Notes: a model not told the origin generated them from the letters alone. A stretch of 30,337 nucleotides of DNA from UMGS1696 sp964463375 (GCA_964463375.1 CAYXBQ010000034.1:1-30337); one strand, 5' to 3'; positions 1-7,367 are shown, counted from the first letter of the stretch. Program-made: numbers and translations.

Positions 1-127
1 CTTTCTCATGCGTATCTACTCAAGGTCTTCGCTTTTTCGTAAGCGATTGCCGTGAAAAAAATACATCTTGCTATTTCCGCTTTCTCGGATCCCGGCAAAG
101 GAAGCTGTAGGAATTCCACGTACCCCA

Positions 128-156
128 TTGAAAAAGCGTGGATTTTATGGTATAAT
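128..156 (+). promoter_or_regulatory. Sigma-A promoter of the Gfo/Idh/MocA gene
   Basis: TTGAAA (128-133) and TATAAT (151-156) are separated by exactly 17 bp, and the -10 is preceded by TGG, giving an extended -10. The downstream ATG at 204 has an AAAGGAGA ribosome binding site at 187-194. Confidence 0.85.
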
Positions 157-203
157 ACAACCATCACGAAATTTATCCCTCTATGCAAAGGAGAATATAC
201 AGT

Positions 204-1430
204 ATGGCACAATGGAAAGTTGGACTCATCGGGCTGGGCGGCCGTGGTATGGGTCATTTGAACGGGATCCTCACCGAACGGGAAGACGTGTATGTCACCT
301 ATGTATGCGACAGCTACGAGGATCGGTGCGCAGCGGCTGTGAAGATGGTGGAGGACAAGAACCACCACACCCCCGCCTCCACCACCAATTACAAGGAGCT
401 GTGTGAATCCCCCGACGTGGAAGTGGTGGTCATCGCTTCTGCTTGGGAAAACCACATCCCCGCTGCCTGCTACGCTATGGAATGCGGCAAGCAGGTCTGC
501 ACCGAGGTGGGCGGCGCCTATTCCATCGACGACTGCTGGAAGCTGGTCAACACCCACGAAAAGACCGGTATCCACTGCATGCTGCTGGAAAACTGCTGCT
601 ACGACCGGAACGAGCTGATGGTGCTGAAGATGGTGCGGGAAGGCCTGTTTGGCAAGATCGTCCACTGCGAAGGCGGCTACCAGCATGACCTGCGGGAAGA
701 AATTTCCATGGGTGCAGAAAACCGGCACTACCGTCTGCGCAACTACCAGAACCGCTGCTGCGAAAACTACCCCACCCACGAGCTGGGTCCCATCGCCAAG
801 ATCCTGGACATCAACCGTGGCAACCGCATGGTGAAGCTGACCGCTATGGCATCCGGCGCATGGGGGCTGAACGAATACGCCAAGAAGCTGCCGGACCATG
901 TGAATCCTGCGCTCCAGGACTACCGGTTCAAGCAGGGAGATGTGGTGAAGACCCTGATCCAGTGCGCACACGGCGAGACCATCTGCCTGACGCTGGACAC
1001 CACGCTGCCCCGGTATTATTCCCGGAACTTCACCATTCGTGGTACCAAGGGCTTCTTCTCCGAAAACGAATCGCTGGTATGGCTGGACAACGACCACGGT
1101 GCCGAATGGGATCACTCCGCCTTCAACAACCTGGACAAGTACCGTCCCGACTGGGAGCACCCGATCTGGAAGCGGTTCTTTGAGGAAGGTGTAAAGGGTG
1201 GCCACGGCGGTATGGACTGGCTGGTATTCGATGCCTACTTCGCCTCTCTGGCAGAAGGCAAGGTACCGCCCATCGACACCTACGACACAGCAGCCTGGAT
1301 GGCGATCACCCCGCTGACCGAGATCTCTATTGCCAACGGCTCCGCACCGGTGGACATCCCCGACTTCACCAGAGGCCAGTGGACCAACCGGCAGGATAAG
1401 TATACCGGGTTCTATGAACTTGATAAGTAA
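204..1430 (+). CDS. Gfo/Idh/MocA-family NAD-dependent protein, GH109-like
   Basis: A 408-residue cytoplasmic protein with no signal peptide. The N-terminal Rossmann fold has the glycine-rich motif GLGGRG (residues 10-15), which binds NAD(P). The C-terminal half follows the Gfo/Idh/MocA alpha/beta fold. The segment around residue 192 (NYPTHELGP, followed by DINRGNR) resembles the YPTHGLGP...DINRG block of GH109 glycosidases, which cleave by NAD-dependent redox chemistry instead of acid/base hydrolysis. It may therefore be an intracellular amino-sugar glycosidase or a sugar dehydrogenase; the sequence alone does not decide. The ATG at 204 is preferred over the in-frame ATG at 183 because an AAAGGAGA site lies 9 bp before it and the 183 start would overlap that site. 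It is monocistronic: it has its own promoter and a hairpin terminator downstream. Confidence 0.85.
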   Translation: MAQWKVGLIGLGGRGMGHLNGILTEREDVYVTYVCDSYEDRCAAAVKMVEDKNHHTPASTTNYKELCESPDVEVVVIASAWENHIPAACYAMECGKQVCTEVGGAYSIDDCWKLVNTHEKTGIHCMLLENCCYDRNELMVLKMVREGLFGKIVHCEGGYQHDLREEISMGAENRHYRLRNYQNRCCENYPTHELGPIAKILDINRGNRMVKLTAMASGAWGLNEYAKKLPDHVNPALQDYRFKQGDVVKTLIQCAHGETICLTLDTTLPRYYSRNFTIRGTKGFFSENESLVWLDNDHGAEWDHSAFNNLDKYRPDWEHPIWKRFFEEGVKGGHGGMDWLVFDAYFASLAEGKVPPIDTYDTAAWMAITPLTEISIANGSAPVDIPDFTRGQWTNRQDKYTGFYELDK

Positions 1431-1467
1431 AGCTTATCAGGTTCGTTGGATAAGTCAGAAATAGTAT

Positions 1468-1516
1468 AGCTGCGGCTTGTGGAATGTTTCCATAGGCTGC
1501 AGCTTTTCTTCTTTTG
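1468..1516 (+). terminator. Rho-independent terminator after the Gfo/Idh/MocA gene
   Basis: A stem of about 17 bp including several G-U pairs (1468-1484 with 1488-1504) has a 3-nt loop and is followed by TTTTCTTCTTTT. A second imperfect inverted repeat overlaps the stop codon (1416-1427 with 1433-1444) but has no T-run. Confidence 0.75.
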
Positions 1517-1529
1517 TGCAACATTGCTA

Positions 1530-1549
1530 TTTTTTTTTTTTTTTTTTTT
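1530..1549 (+). repeat. Poly-T tract of 20 upstream of a surface-protein promoter
   Basis: Twenty consecutive T residues end exactly 30 bp before the -35 box of the following gene. A matching tract of 14 T sits at the same distance from the next gene's -35 box. The segment between tract and promoter also has shared bases (GG, then AATATACAAAA). Confidence 0.9.
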
Positions 1550-1579
1550 GGATGAATATACAAAAAATACAAATTTCCA

Positions 1580-1608
1580 TTGACATTTGGGGAAAAACAT
1601 GCTATAAT
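1580..1608 (+). promoter_or_regulatory. Consensus sigma-A promoter of the first surface-protein gene
   Basis: Perfect TTGACA (1580-1585), 17-bp spacer, perfect TATAAT (1603-1608). The leader holds a nested hairpin at 1623-1652 (GTCTG with CAGAC outside, CCGTAC with GTATGG inside), which could stabilise the mRNA. Confidence 0.92.
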
Positions 1609-1685
1609 ACAGACAATCCAAAGTCTGCTGTGCCGTACACCGTATGGCAGACGCAAACCTATTACTCTATTAGGAGATAACTATT

Positions 1686-2480
1686 ATGAAAAAGCTTGCT
1701 TCTCTGCTGCTGGTTGCTATGCTGGCCGCTACCATGATCGCTCCTGTTGCCGCTGCCGACAACGGTATCCTGAAGGGTACGCCTGAGCTGGATGGCGAGA
1801 TCGATGAGATCTACACCCAGTCCGCTGCCTATGTTATCAAGGATGACCTGGTTCACTACGCATGGGGTGACTATGCTGACGAACTGTCCTACGATGCTAC
1901 CGCATACTTCCTCTATGACGACGCTTATCTGTACGTTGCCATCGACATCAAGGACGACAGTGCTCTGGAGTGCTCCAAGGCCGACAAGAACTGGCAGAAC
2001 GATGCCGCTGAAATGTGGTTCATCGACGAAGGTCTGAAGCACAAGATCCACGCTTCCTTCGACGGTAACTTCTTCCTGGGTGCCGACGCTGACGGTCAGA
2101 CCGCTTACGATTTCGAGGCTGCTAAGGCATTCTCTGCGGAGACCGTTGACGGTTACTCCATCGAGGTTGCTCTGCCCATGAACGACCTGGGCGATGGCAA
2201 GTCCTTCACCTTCTCTCTGCAGGTAAACAATATCACCGTTGCCGACGCTTCCGTTGGGTATGCTGTTGGTTCTCAGGCTGCTGACTACGAACTGACCTGC
2301 GTTGCCGACGAGGTTTCCTATCCCGAACCGGAGACCGAAGCTCCCGCCGAAACCGAAGCTGAAGTAGTAGACGCTGCTGTTGAAGCTCCCGCTGCTCCCC
2401 AGACCTTTGATGCCGGTATCGTAGCCGCTGTTGCTGCTATCGTATCTGCCGCTGGTTATACCCTGACCAAGAAGAGATAA
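1686..2480 (+). CDS. Secreted surface protein, CBM9/DOMON-like domain, PQTFD anchor
   Basis: A 264-residue protein. Residues 1-24 form a signal peptide (MKK, hydrophobic core, Ala-rich cleavage site). Residues about 28-205 match the pattern of the CBM9-like sandwich (PF06452 type): GTPELDGEIDEIY near the start, LYVAIDIKD, then DAAEMWF, typical of sugar-binding domains on extracellular proteins. A Pro/Glu/Thr-rich linker (about 210-237) leads to PQTFDAG at 238, a hydrophobic stretch and terminal KKR, which together look like a cell-wall sorting or membrane-retention signal. The ribosome binding site TAGGAGAT is at 1671-1678. The tail is shared with the proteins at 2702 and 11680. It has its own strong promoter and terminator. 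No partner enzyme is fused to it. A role in capturing glycans at the cell surface is inferred. Confidence 0.85.
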   Translation: MKKLASLLLVAMLAATMIAPVAAADNGILKGTPELDGEIDEIYTQSAAYVIKDDLVHYAWGDYADELSYDATAYFLYDDAYLYVAIDIKDDSALECSKADKNWQNDAAEMWFIDEGLKHKIHASFDGNFFLGADADGQTAYDFEAAKAFSAETVDGYSIEVALPMNDLGDGKSFTFSLQVNNITVADASVGYAVGSQAADYELTCVADEVSYPEPETEAPAETEAEVVDAAVEAPAAPQTFDAGIVAAVAAIVSAAGYTLTKKR

Positions 2481-2562
2481 ACGAGAAATATTGCATAAAA
2501 AAGAGTCTTCATAAAAAAGCGACACCCTGCACGGTATCCCTACCGGCGTGGGTGTCGTTTTT
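2391..2562 (+). repeat. Duplicated tail-plus-terminator block, copy 1
   Basis: The DNA encoding the C-terminal anchor, the stop codon, the 3' UTR and the terminator is almost identical to 3569-3741. The match extends about 90 bp past the stop codon, so shared protein function does not explain it. It indicates a recent duplication or gene conversion. Confidence 0.88.
2520..2562 (+). terminator. Rho-independent terminator, copy 1
   Basis: The outer 8-bp stem CGACACCC/GGGTGTCG (2520-2527 with 2550-2557) encloses an inner CGGTA/TACCG stem around a TCCC loop, followed by T-runs. The second copy at 3696 has a compensatory pair change in the outer stem, which supports the RNA structure. Confidence 0.9.
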
Positions 2563-2584
2563 CTTGCTTTGTGCAAAGTATCTA

Positions 2585-2598
2585 TTTTTTTTTTTTTT
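2585..2598 (+). repeat. Poly-T tract of 14 upstream of the second surface-protein promoter
   Basis: Fourteen T residues end 30 bp before the -35 box, matching the position of the T20 tract at 1530-1549. The bases just before both tracts are also related (TTTGTGCAA, then TAT into the T-run). Confidence 0.9.
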
Positions 2599-2628
2599 GG
2601 TTAAATATACAAAATGCACAAAATAAAC

Positions 2629-2657
2629 TTGACACAACAGGACAGTTGTGCTATAAT
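2629..2657 (+). promoter_or_regulatory. Consensus sigma-A promoter of the second surface-protein gene
   Basis: Perfect TTGACA (2629-2634), 17-bp spacer, perfect TATAAT (2652-2657). Confidence 0.92.
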
Positions 2658-2701
2658 ACGGGCATCTACAATATATCTGTAGAACACGAAAGGAAAAACC
2701 T

Positions 2702-3658
2702 ATGAAAAAGCTTCTCACAACGATCCTGAGCATGGCACTGATCCTGGGCATGGCCGCTTCCGTTGGTGCCGCAAACTCCCAGCTGGAAAAATCCTATGAC
2801 GAAGCAGCCGACGGCGAACTGCTGTATGTGGTGGACTTCTCCTCGACCGGTGGTGCCTTCGATCCCGGCAGCTGCTACAGCGAAGTGGATGCCCTAGCGA
2901 ACCACGATTATACCCCCACCGACAATGGTCTGAGCGTAGAGATCACCCCTGTGGACGATGGTGCTGACGGTGTGCTGAACGTTTGGGGTGGTACCATCGA
3001 AGGACTGCCTGCCAACTCCAAGACCGCTTACACCATGGTGTACAAGGTTCGTGCCAATGGCGAATATGGCAAGAACAACTCCATCGGTGTTGGTGGCTGG
3101 CTGACCGGTACCGAAGGCTACAAGTTCTACTCCAACTATGGTAACCACAACACCATGGCAGAAGACGGCTCCGTATACACCGAAAGACGTACCGCTCTGT
3201 CTTCCACCAATATCAAGGTCGGCGAATATGTCTATGGTGTGCAGGATGCATACGAGGATGAGGATGGCTTCATCACCATGATGATCGAATTCGATGGCCC
3301 TAACGCCACCATGCACGGCTATGCTGCTATGGCAAGTGCGGAAGATGGCTACGACTGGCAGAAGCTGGAGACCCAGCCCATGGCTGACATAAGCGATGAC
3401 GACACCATGTGCCTGATGTTCTACGTATATTACCACACTGTAGAATACACCGTATCCAACGTCCGTTATTTCAAGGGCATTGGTCTGACAGCTGAGCAGA
3501 TCAACTTCGACCCGAACGCTGTTGTAGAAGAAGTAGAGACCACCGCCGCTGCCGAAACCACCGAAGTTGCTGCTCCCCAGACCTTCGATGCCGGTATCGT
3601 AGCCGCCGTAGCTGCTATCGTATCTGCCGCTGGTTATACCCTGACCAAGAAGAGATAA
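2702..3658 (+). CDS. Secreted surface protein with PQTFD anchor, unknown ectodomain
   Basis: A 318-residue protein. Residues 1-24 are a signal peptide (MKKLL, hydrophobic core, GAA cleavage region). The ectodomain (about 25-265) is acidic and rich in aromatic and glycine residues with alternating beta-strand character, suggesting a beta-sandwich of lectin or jelly-roll type, but no known family is recognised with confidence. An acidic Thr/Glu/Ala linker leads to PQTFDAG at 292, a hydrophobic stretch and terminal KKR. The last 27 residues are identical to those of the 1686 gene and nearly identical to those of the 11680 gene, while the ectodomain is unrelated to both. The ribosome binding site AAAGGA is at 2689-2694. 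It lies directly downstream of the first surface-protein gene but has its own promoter. Confidence 0.82.
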   Translation: MKKLLTTILSMALILGMAASVGAANSQLEKSYDEAADGELLYVVDFSSTGGAFDPGSCYSEVDALANHDYTPTDNGLSVEITPVDDGADGVLNVWGGTIEGLPANSKTAYTMVYKVRANGEYGKNNSIGVGGWLTGTEGYKFYSNYGNHNTMAEDGSVYTERRTALSSTNIKVGEYVYGVQDAYEDEDGFITMMIEFDGPNATMHGYAAMASAEDGYDWQKLETQPMADISDDDTMCLMFYVYYHTVEYTVSNVRYFKGIGLTAEQINFDPNAVVEEVETTAAAETTEVAAPQTFDAGIVAAVAAIVSAAGYTLTKKR

Positions 3659-3741
3659 ACGAGAAATATAGCATAAAAAGAGTCTTCATAAAAAAGCGAC
3701 ATCCTATGCGGTATCCCTACCGGCGTGGATGCCGCTTTTTT
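3569..3741 (+). repeat. Duplicated tail-plus-terminator block, copy 2
   Basis: This block is near-identical to 2391-2562, covering the last roughly 30 codons, the stop, the 3' UTR and the terminator. Differences are a few substitutions and a one-base length change in an A-run. Confidence 0.88.
3696..3741 (+). terminator. Rho-independent terminator, copy 2
   Basis: The stem GCGACATCC with GGATGCCGC (3696-3704 with 3727-3735, one mismatch) encloses the same inner CGGTA/TACCG hairpin and is followed by TTTTTT. Relative to copy 1, a C-G pair has become T-A. Confidence 0.88.
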
Positions 3742-3802
3742 GTGCTTTTTTTCTCGATTCCACGAAAACCCTACAAAATTAACGGAAATTTCATATGAAA
3801 CG

Positions 3803-3811
3803 TGGTATAAT
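3803..3811 (+). promoter_or_regulatory. Extended -10 promoter of the GNAT/popT/pepC run
   Basis: TGGTATAAT at 3803-3811 is a full extended -10. No good -35 is seen at 17 bp, which is common for extended -10 promoters. The ribosome binding site AGGAGAGG is at 3831-3838. Confidence 0.65.
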
Positions 3812-3844
3812 AATAGAAGATTCGCAGCAAAGGAGAGGTGGTAC

Positions 3845-4369
3845 ATGCTCTATTACGAGAACGAGGAGTTGCGCATTCGAGATATGGTGCAGGCTGATGC
3901 CCGGATCATCACCGATGGGGAGGTCGCACAGGGGTGGGATCAGACCATCGATAAATACGAAATGCGGCTGCGGCACCAGGCGGAAGGGCTTTGCGTGGCT
4001 TTGGTGGCAGAATACCGTGGCGAGGTGGCCGGCTACAACCATGTGTACTGGAGACCCCGTGGCGGTGCCTTCTATGGTACGGACATCCCGGAGATCATGG
4101 ATTTCGGCGTGCTGGAAAAATTTCGGCGGCGGGGCATTGGCTCCCGGCTCATGGACGTGGCAGAGCAGCTGGCGGGTACCGTCTCGGACACGGTCTGCAT
4201 CGGCGTAGGACTGCACAGCGGCTACGGCAGTGCCCAGCGGATGTATGTCAAGCGTGGCTATATCCCCGACGGCAGCGGCGTGTGGTACCAAAATGCCGTT
4301 TGTCCTGCCTATGGTCCCTGCACCAACGACGACGAGCTGGCACTGTATTTATCCAAAAAGCTGCGGTGA
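3845..4369 (+). CDS. GNAT-family N-acetyltransferase
   Basis: A 174-residue cytoplasmic protein of the usual single-domain GNAT length. Motif A of the acetyl-CoA fold is clear: a beta strand IMDFGVL followed by RRRGIGS (residues about 94-100), which matches the R/Q-x-x-G-x-G/A pyrophosphate-binding loop, then the helix LMDVAEQLA. A later strand and YVKRGY (motif B-like) complete the fold. The substrate cannot be told from sequence. The ATG at 3845 is chosen because AGGAGAGG lies 6 bp before it; the longer in-frame ORF from 3725 would run through the terminator of the previous gene and across the promoter. It is probably first in a run with popT (38 bp downstream) and pepC. Confidence 0.85.
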   Translation: MLYYENEELRIRDMVQADARIITDGEVAQGWDQTIDKYEMRLRHQAEGLCVALVAEYRGEVAGYNHVYWRPRGGAFYGTDIPEIMDFGVLEKFRRRGIGSRLMDVAEQLAGTVSDTVCIGVGLHSGYGSAQRMYVKRGYIPDGSGVWYQNAVCPAYGPCTNDDELALYLSKKLR

Positions 4370-4407
4370 TAGGAAAACTATTTTTATTCCAAATATAGGA
4401 GAGCTGT

Positions 4408-5280
4408 ATGCAAAATTCAAAAAATCGAGCCTTGACCTGGCTGGTCTGGGTGGCACAGGGCATACTGGTGGGGTTTGGTGCCATTTTGCCCGGTGTCAGC
4501 GGTGGGGCACTGCTGGCAGCCTTCGGCCTGTATAAGCCCATTCTCGACCTGATCTCGTCCCCCATCCAGGGGATCAAGAAATATTTCTGGCTGTTTTGCT
4601 TCTTCGGTATCGGTGGCGTCATTGGCTTCGTGGGTCTGTCGGGGCTGGTGAACGTGCTTTTGGAATGGAACGAGGCACTGGTGAAGTGTACCTTCGTGGG
4701 CTTCATGCTGGGGACCGTTCCGGAGCTGTGGCACGATGCCGGTAGTTCTCTCACGAAAGAAACCCAAAAGTGGCACCGGAAGCAGGACTGGCTGGCTTGC
4801 GGCATTGGCTTTGTGGTCATGCTGGCGATCCTGCTGCTGCTCAACGGCACACCGGCGGCGCAAATGACACCGGGTCTGTTCGCCTATTTCTTCTGCGGCA
4901 TTTGCTGGGGACTGTCCTTTGTGATCCCCGGTCTGTCTGCCTCCACGCTGCTGCTGTTCTTCGGCCTGTACGGGCCTATGCTGGACGGCATTTCCAAGCT
5001 GAACATGGCGGTGTGCATCCCCCTTGCCATCGGTGCGCTGCTGATCTTAGCCCTGCTGCCCCGGCTGGTGAAGGCTGCCTTTGCCCGGTGGGATGCGCCT
5101 TTGTCCCACGGCATATTGGGGATCGTGCTGGCCACCACCGTCATGATCGTGCCCGGCGCACCCACGCAGGTCTCCGGCTGGATCGCCTATGGACTGTGCA
5201 TCCTGTGCGGCTGTGCGGTATCCTATCTGCTGGGGAATCTGTGTGCCAAGCTGAAGGCAAATGCCAACATGGAATCATAA
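4408..5280 (+). CDS. popT: DUF368 polyprenyl-phosphate transporter (PopT family)
   Basis: A 290-residue polytopic membrane protein with about eight hydrophobic segments. The DUF368 signature occurs twice, as expected from its internal repeat: ILPGVSGGALLAAFGLY near residues 25-45 and FVIPGLSASTLLLFFGLYGP in the second half. DUF368 proteins (PopT) were shown to return undecaprenyl phosphate to the cytosolic face of the membrane for reuse in peptidoglycan and surface-polymer synthesis; that function is taken from the family and not tested here. The ribosome binding site AGGAGA is at 4397-4402. The gene sits 38 bp after the GNAT gene and 31 bp before pepC, consistent with one transcript. Confidence 0.88.
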   Translation: MQNSKNRALTWLVWVAQGILVGFGAILPGVSGGALLAAFGLYKPILDLISSPIQGIKKYFWLFCFFGIGGVIGFVGLSGLVNVLLEWNEALVKCTFVGFMLGTVPELWHDAGSSLTKETQKWHRKQDWLACGIGFVVMLAILLLLNGTPAAQMTPGLFAYFFCGICWGLSFVIPGLSASTLLLFFGLYGPMLDGISKLNMAVCIPLAIGALLILALLPRLVKAAFARWDAPLSHGILGIVLATTVMIVPGAPTQVSGWIAYGLCILCGCAVSYLLGNLCAKLKANANMES

Positions 5281-5311
5281 AAAATATCCTATTTGGAAAA
5301 GGAGATAAAGT

Positions 5312-6643
5312 ATGGAACACAAGAACACCACTGTAACGACGGAAAAGCTCCAGTCTCTGCGGGACTACTACGCAGGGGACACCGTGCGGCAGGCCATGAC
5401 CACCGTTTTGGCAAAGGCCAATCTGGGAGATCTGACCTTTGTGACCGCCGAGGCACGGAAGATGCAGTTCCAGTTTTCCGTGGACGTAAAGACCATGACC
5501 TCCACCAACCAGAAATCCAGCGGTCGGTGCTGGCTCTTTGCGGCCACCAATGTACTGCGGGAGATCGTTGCCAAGAAGCTGGATCTGGAAAGCTTTGAGC
5601 TGTCTCAGTCCTGGCTGGCCTTCTGGGACAAGTTCGAGAGAGTCAACAGCTACCTGAACGCCATCGAGGAGACCGCAGACCTGCCCCACGACGACCGACT
5701 GGTGGATCATCTGGTAGGCACCGGTGTACACGACGGCGGCCAGTGGGATATGTTTGTGAACATCGTGGAAAAGTATGGTCTGGTGCCCAAGAACGCCTAT
5801 CCGGAGACCGCACAGACAGGTGCCACCGGTCAACTCAACCGCCACATCAATAGCTATCTGAAGGCACAGACCGGTAAGCTGCGTGCTTTGGCTGCTGCCG
5901 GAGAGGACACTGCGGCACTGCACGAAGAGATCCTGTGCCGGGTATTCTCCTTCCTGTGTGCCTGCTACGGAGAGCCGCCGGAGACCTTTGACTGGGAATA
6001 CAAGGACAAGGACGGTGCCATCCACTATATGGTAGGCAAGACACCCATCCAGTTCCGGGACGAAATGATCGGGGATTATCTGGACCACTACACCAGCATC
6101 ATCCACGCTCCCACCGCCGACAAGCCCTTCTACAAGACCTACACGGTGCAGTATCTGAACAACGTAGCCGGTGGCGCACGGGATATTCTGTACTACAACC
6201 TGCCCATGGACGAATTCAAGGCTATGGTGGTGAAGCAGCTACAGGATGGGGAGATCGTGTGGTTTGGCTCGGACTGCGGCAAGTACAGCGACCGGGAAGC
6301 CAAGGCCTGGGACGATGCCTCCTACAACGAAAGCCAGATCACCGGCTTTGACTACGATATGACCAAGGAAGAAATGCTGTGGTACCACATGAGCCAGATG
6401 AACCACGCCATGTGCATCACCGGTGTGAATCTGGACGAAAACGGCAAGCCCAACCGCTGGAAGATCCAGAACAGCTGGGGTGCAGACGGTGCCAACGGCG
6501 GGTACTACATGGCATCGGACACCTGGTTCGACAAGTTCGTGTACCAGGCAGTGGTCAACAAAAAGTATCTGGAAGGCCACGACCTGACCGGTGCGCCCAT
6601 CGTCCTGCAGCCGTGGGATCCCATGGGTTCGTTGGCAGATTGA
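5312..6643 (+). CDS. pepC: Aminopeptidase C / bleomycin hydrolase (peptidase C1B)
   Basis: A 443-residue cytosolic cysteine peptidase of typical PepC length. The catalytic cysteine is in SGRCWLFAA (Cys73), the histidine in MNHAMCITG (His365) and the asparagine in IQNSWG (Asn387), the papain-like triad. The protein ends in PWDPMGSLAD, like the conserved C-terminal arm of bleomycin hydrolases, which reaches into the active site of the hexamer and makes the enzyme an aminopeptidase. It releases N-terminal residues from peptides and so serves intracellular peptide use. The ribosome binding site AAAGGAGA is at 5298-5304. No clear T-run terminator follows; an imperfect hairpin at about 6690-6717 lies in the repeat-bounded intergenic segment. 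Confidence 0.93.
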   Translation: MEHKNTTVTTEKLQSLRDYYAGDTVRQAMTTVLAKANLGDLTFVTAEARKMQFQFSVDVKTMTSTNQKSSGRCWLFAATNVLREIVAKKLDLESFELSQSWLAFWDKFERVNSYLNAIEETADLPHDDRLVDHLVGTGVHDGGQWDMFVNIVEKYGLVPKNAYPETAQTGATGQLNRHINSYLKAQTGKLRALAAAGEDTAALHEEILCRVFSFLCACYGEPPETFDWEYKDKDGAIHYMVGKTPIQFRDEMIGDYLDHYTSIIHAPTADKPFYKTYTVQYLNNVAGGARDILYYNLPMDEFKAMVVKQLQDGEIVWFGSDCGKYSDREAKAWDDASYNESQITGFDYDMTKEEMLWYHMSQMNHAMCITGVNLDENGKPNRWKIQNSWGADGANGGYYMASDTWFDKFVYQAVVNKKYLEGHDLTGAPIVLQPWDPMGSLAD

Positions 6644-6646
6644 GTT

Positions 6647-6759
6647 GCGATATCGTGAAGCCAAGGTCGGAAGCGATCTGCGCAACTCCCGAAAATTTCC
6701 CTGACGGAAAATTTTCCAACGTTTGGTATAATGATGAAGTGGCGATATCGTGAAGCCAA
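6647..6759 (+). repeat. 18-bp direct repeat flanking a promoter-bearing segment
   Basis: GCGATATCGTGAAGCCAA occurs at 6647-6664, just after the pepC stop, and again at 6742-6759, just before the cyclophilin ribosome binding site. The period is 95 bp. The segment between the copies holds an inverted repeat (GAAAATTTCC near 6690, GGAAAATTTTC near 6707) and an extended -10, TGGTATAAT (6724-6732). Each copy contains the palindrome CGATATCG. Confidence 0.85.
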
Positions 6760-6773
6760 AAAAGGAATATCCT

Positions 6774-7367
6774 ATGAAACACATCACAAAGATCCTGCTG
6801 TCTGTCCTGCTATTGGGCATGGTGTTTGCTGCACTGTCCTGCGGCAAGGACGACACAGCGGAAATATTAGAAAATTACGGAGAGACAATCATGGTACAGA
6901 TCGAAATGGAAAACGGTGGGATCATCAAGCTGGAGCTGTATCCCGACATCGCACCCATCACGTGTGCAAACTTTGTAAAGCTGGCGAAGGATGGCTTCTA
7001 TGACGGCCTGATCTTCCACCGGGTCATCAAGGATTTCATGATCCAGGGCGGCGACCCCACAGGCACCGGTATGGGTGGCGCAGACGAAAACATCAAGGGT
7101 GAATTTGCGGTCAACGGGGTAGAGAACAACCTGTCCCACGAGAGAGGCGTTATCTCCATGGCCAGAAGCCGCAGCTATGACTCTGCATCCTCTCAGTTCT
7201 TCATCTGCCACGCCGACGCCAAGTATCTGGACGGCCAGTACGCCGCATTCGGCAAGGTCACGGAAGGCATGGATGTGGTAGACGAGATCGCCGAAGTGAA
7301 GACCGACTACAACGACAGACCCATGATCGACATGGTGATCAAGACCATTACGGTTGTAGAAGAATAA
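6774..7367 (+). CDS. Cyclophilin-type peptidyl-prolyl isomerase lipoprotein
   Basis: A 197-residue protein. Residues 1-22 form a lipoprotein signal ending in ALSC, with Cys23 as the lipidation site (an acceptable but not ideal lipobox). The rest is a cyclophilin domain: FHRVIKDFMIQGGDP holds the catalytic arginine and the glutamine of the active site, and SQFFI and YLDGQYAAFGKV follow in order. It catalyses cis-trans isomerisation of X-Pro bonds and would help fold exported proteins at the membrane-wall interface. The ATG at 6774 is preferred over the in-frame ATG at 6750 because AAAGGA (6761-6766) lies just before it and it starts directly at the signal peptide. An extended -10 (6724-6732) suggests separate transcription from pepC. 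Confidence 0.9.
   Translation: MKHITKILLSVLLLGMVFAALSCGKDDTAEILENYGETIMVQIEMENGGIIKLELYPDIAPITCANFVKLAKDGFYDGLIFHRVIKDFMIQGGDPTGTGMGGADENIKGEFAVNGVENNLSHERGVISMARSRSYDSASSQFFICHADAKYLDGQYAAFGKVTEGMDVVDEIAEVKTDYNDRPMIDMVIKTITVVEE

Noticed and set aside
6..1205. Long minus-strand open frame across the Gfo/Idh/MocA gene
   Set aside because: It is the opposite-strand shadow of a well-supported gene, has low-complexity Val/Gly/His content and no ribosome binding site or promoter.
1416..1444. Inverted repeat over the Gfo/Idh/MocA stop codon as a terminator
   Set aside because: The stem is good but has no T-run after it; the hairpin at 1468-1504 with T-rich tail is the better terminator.
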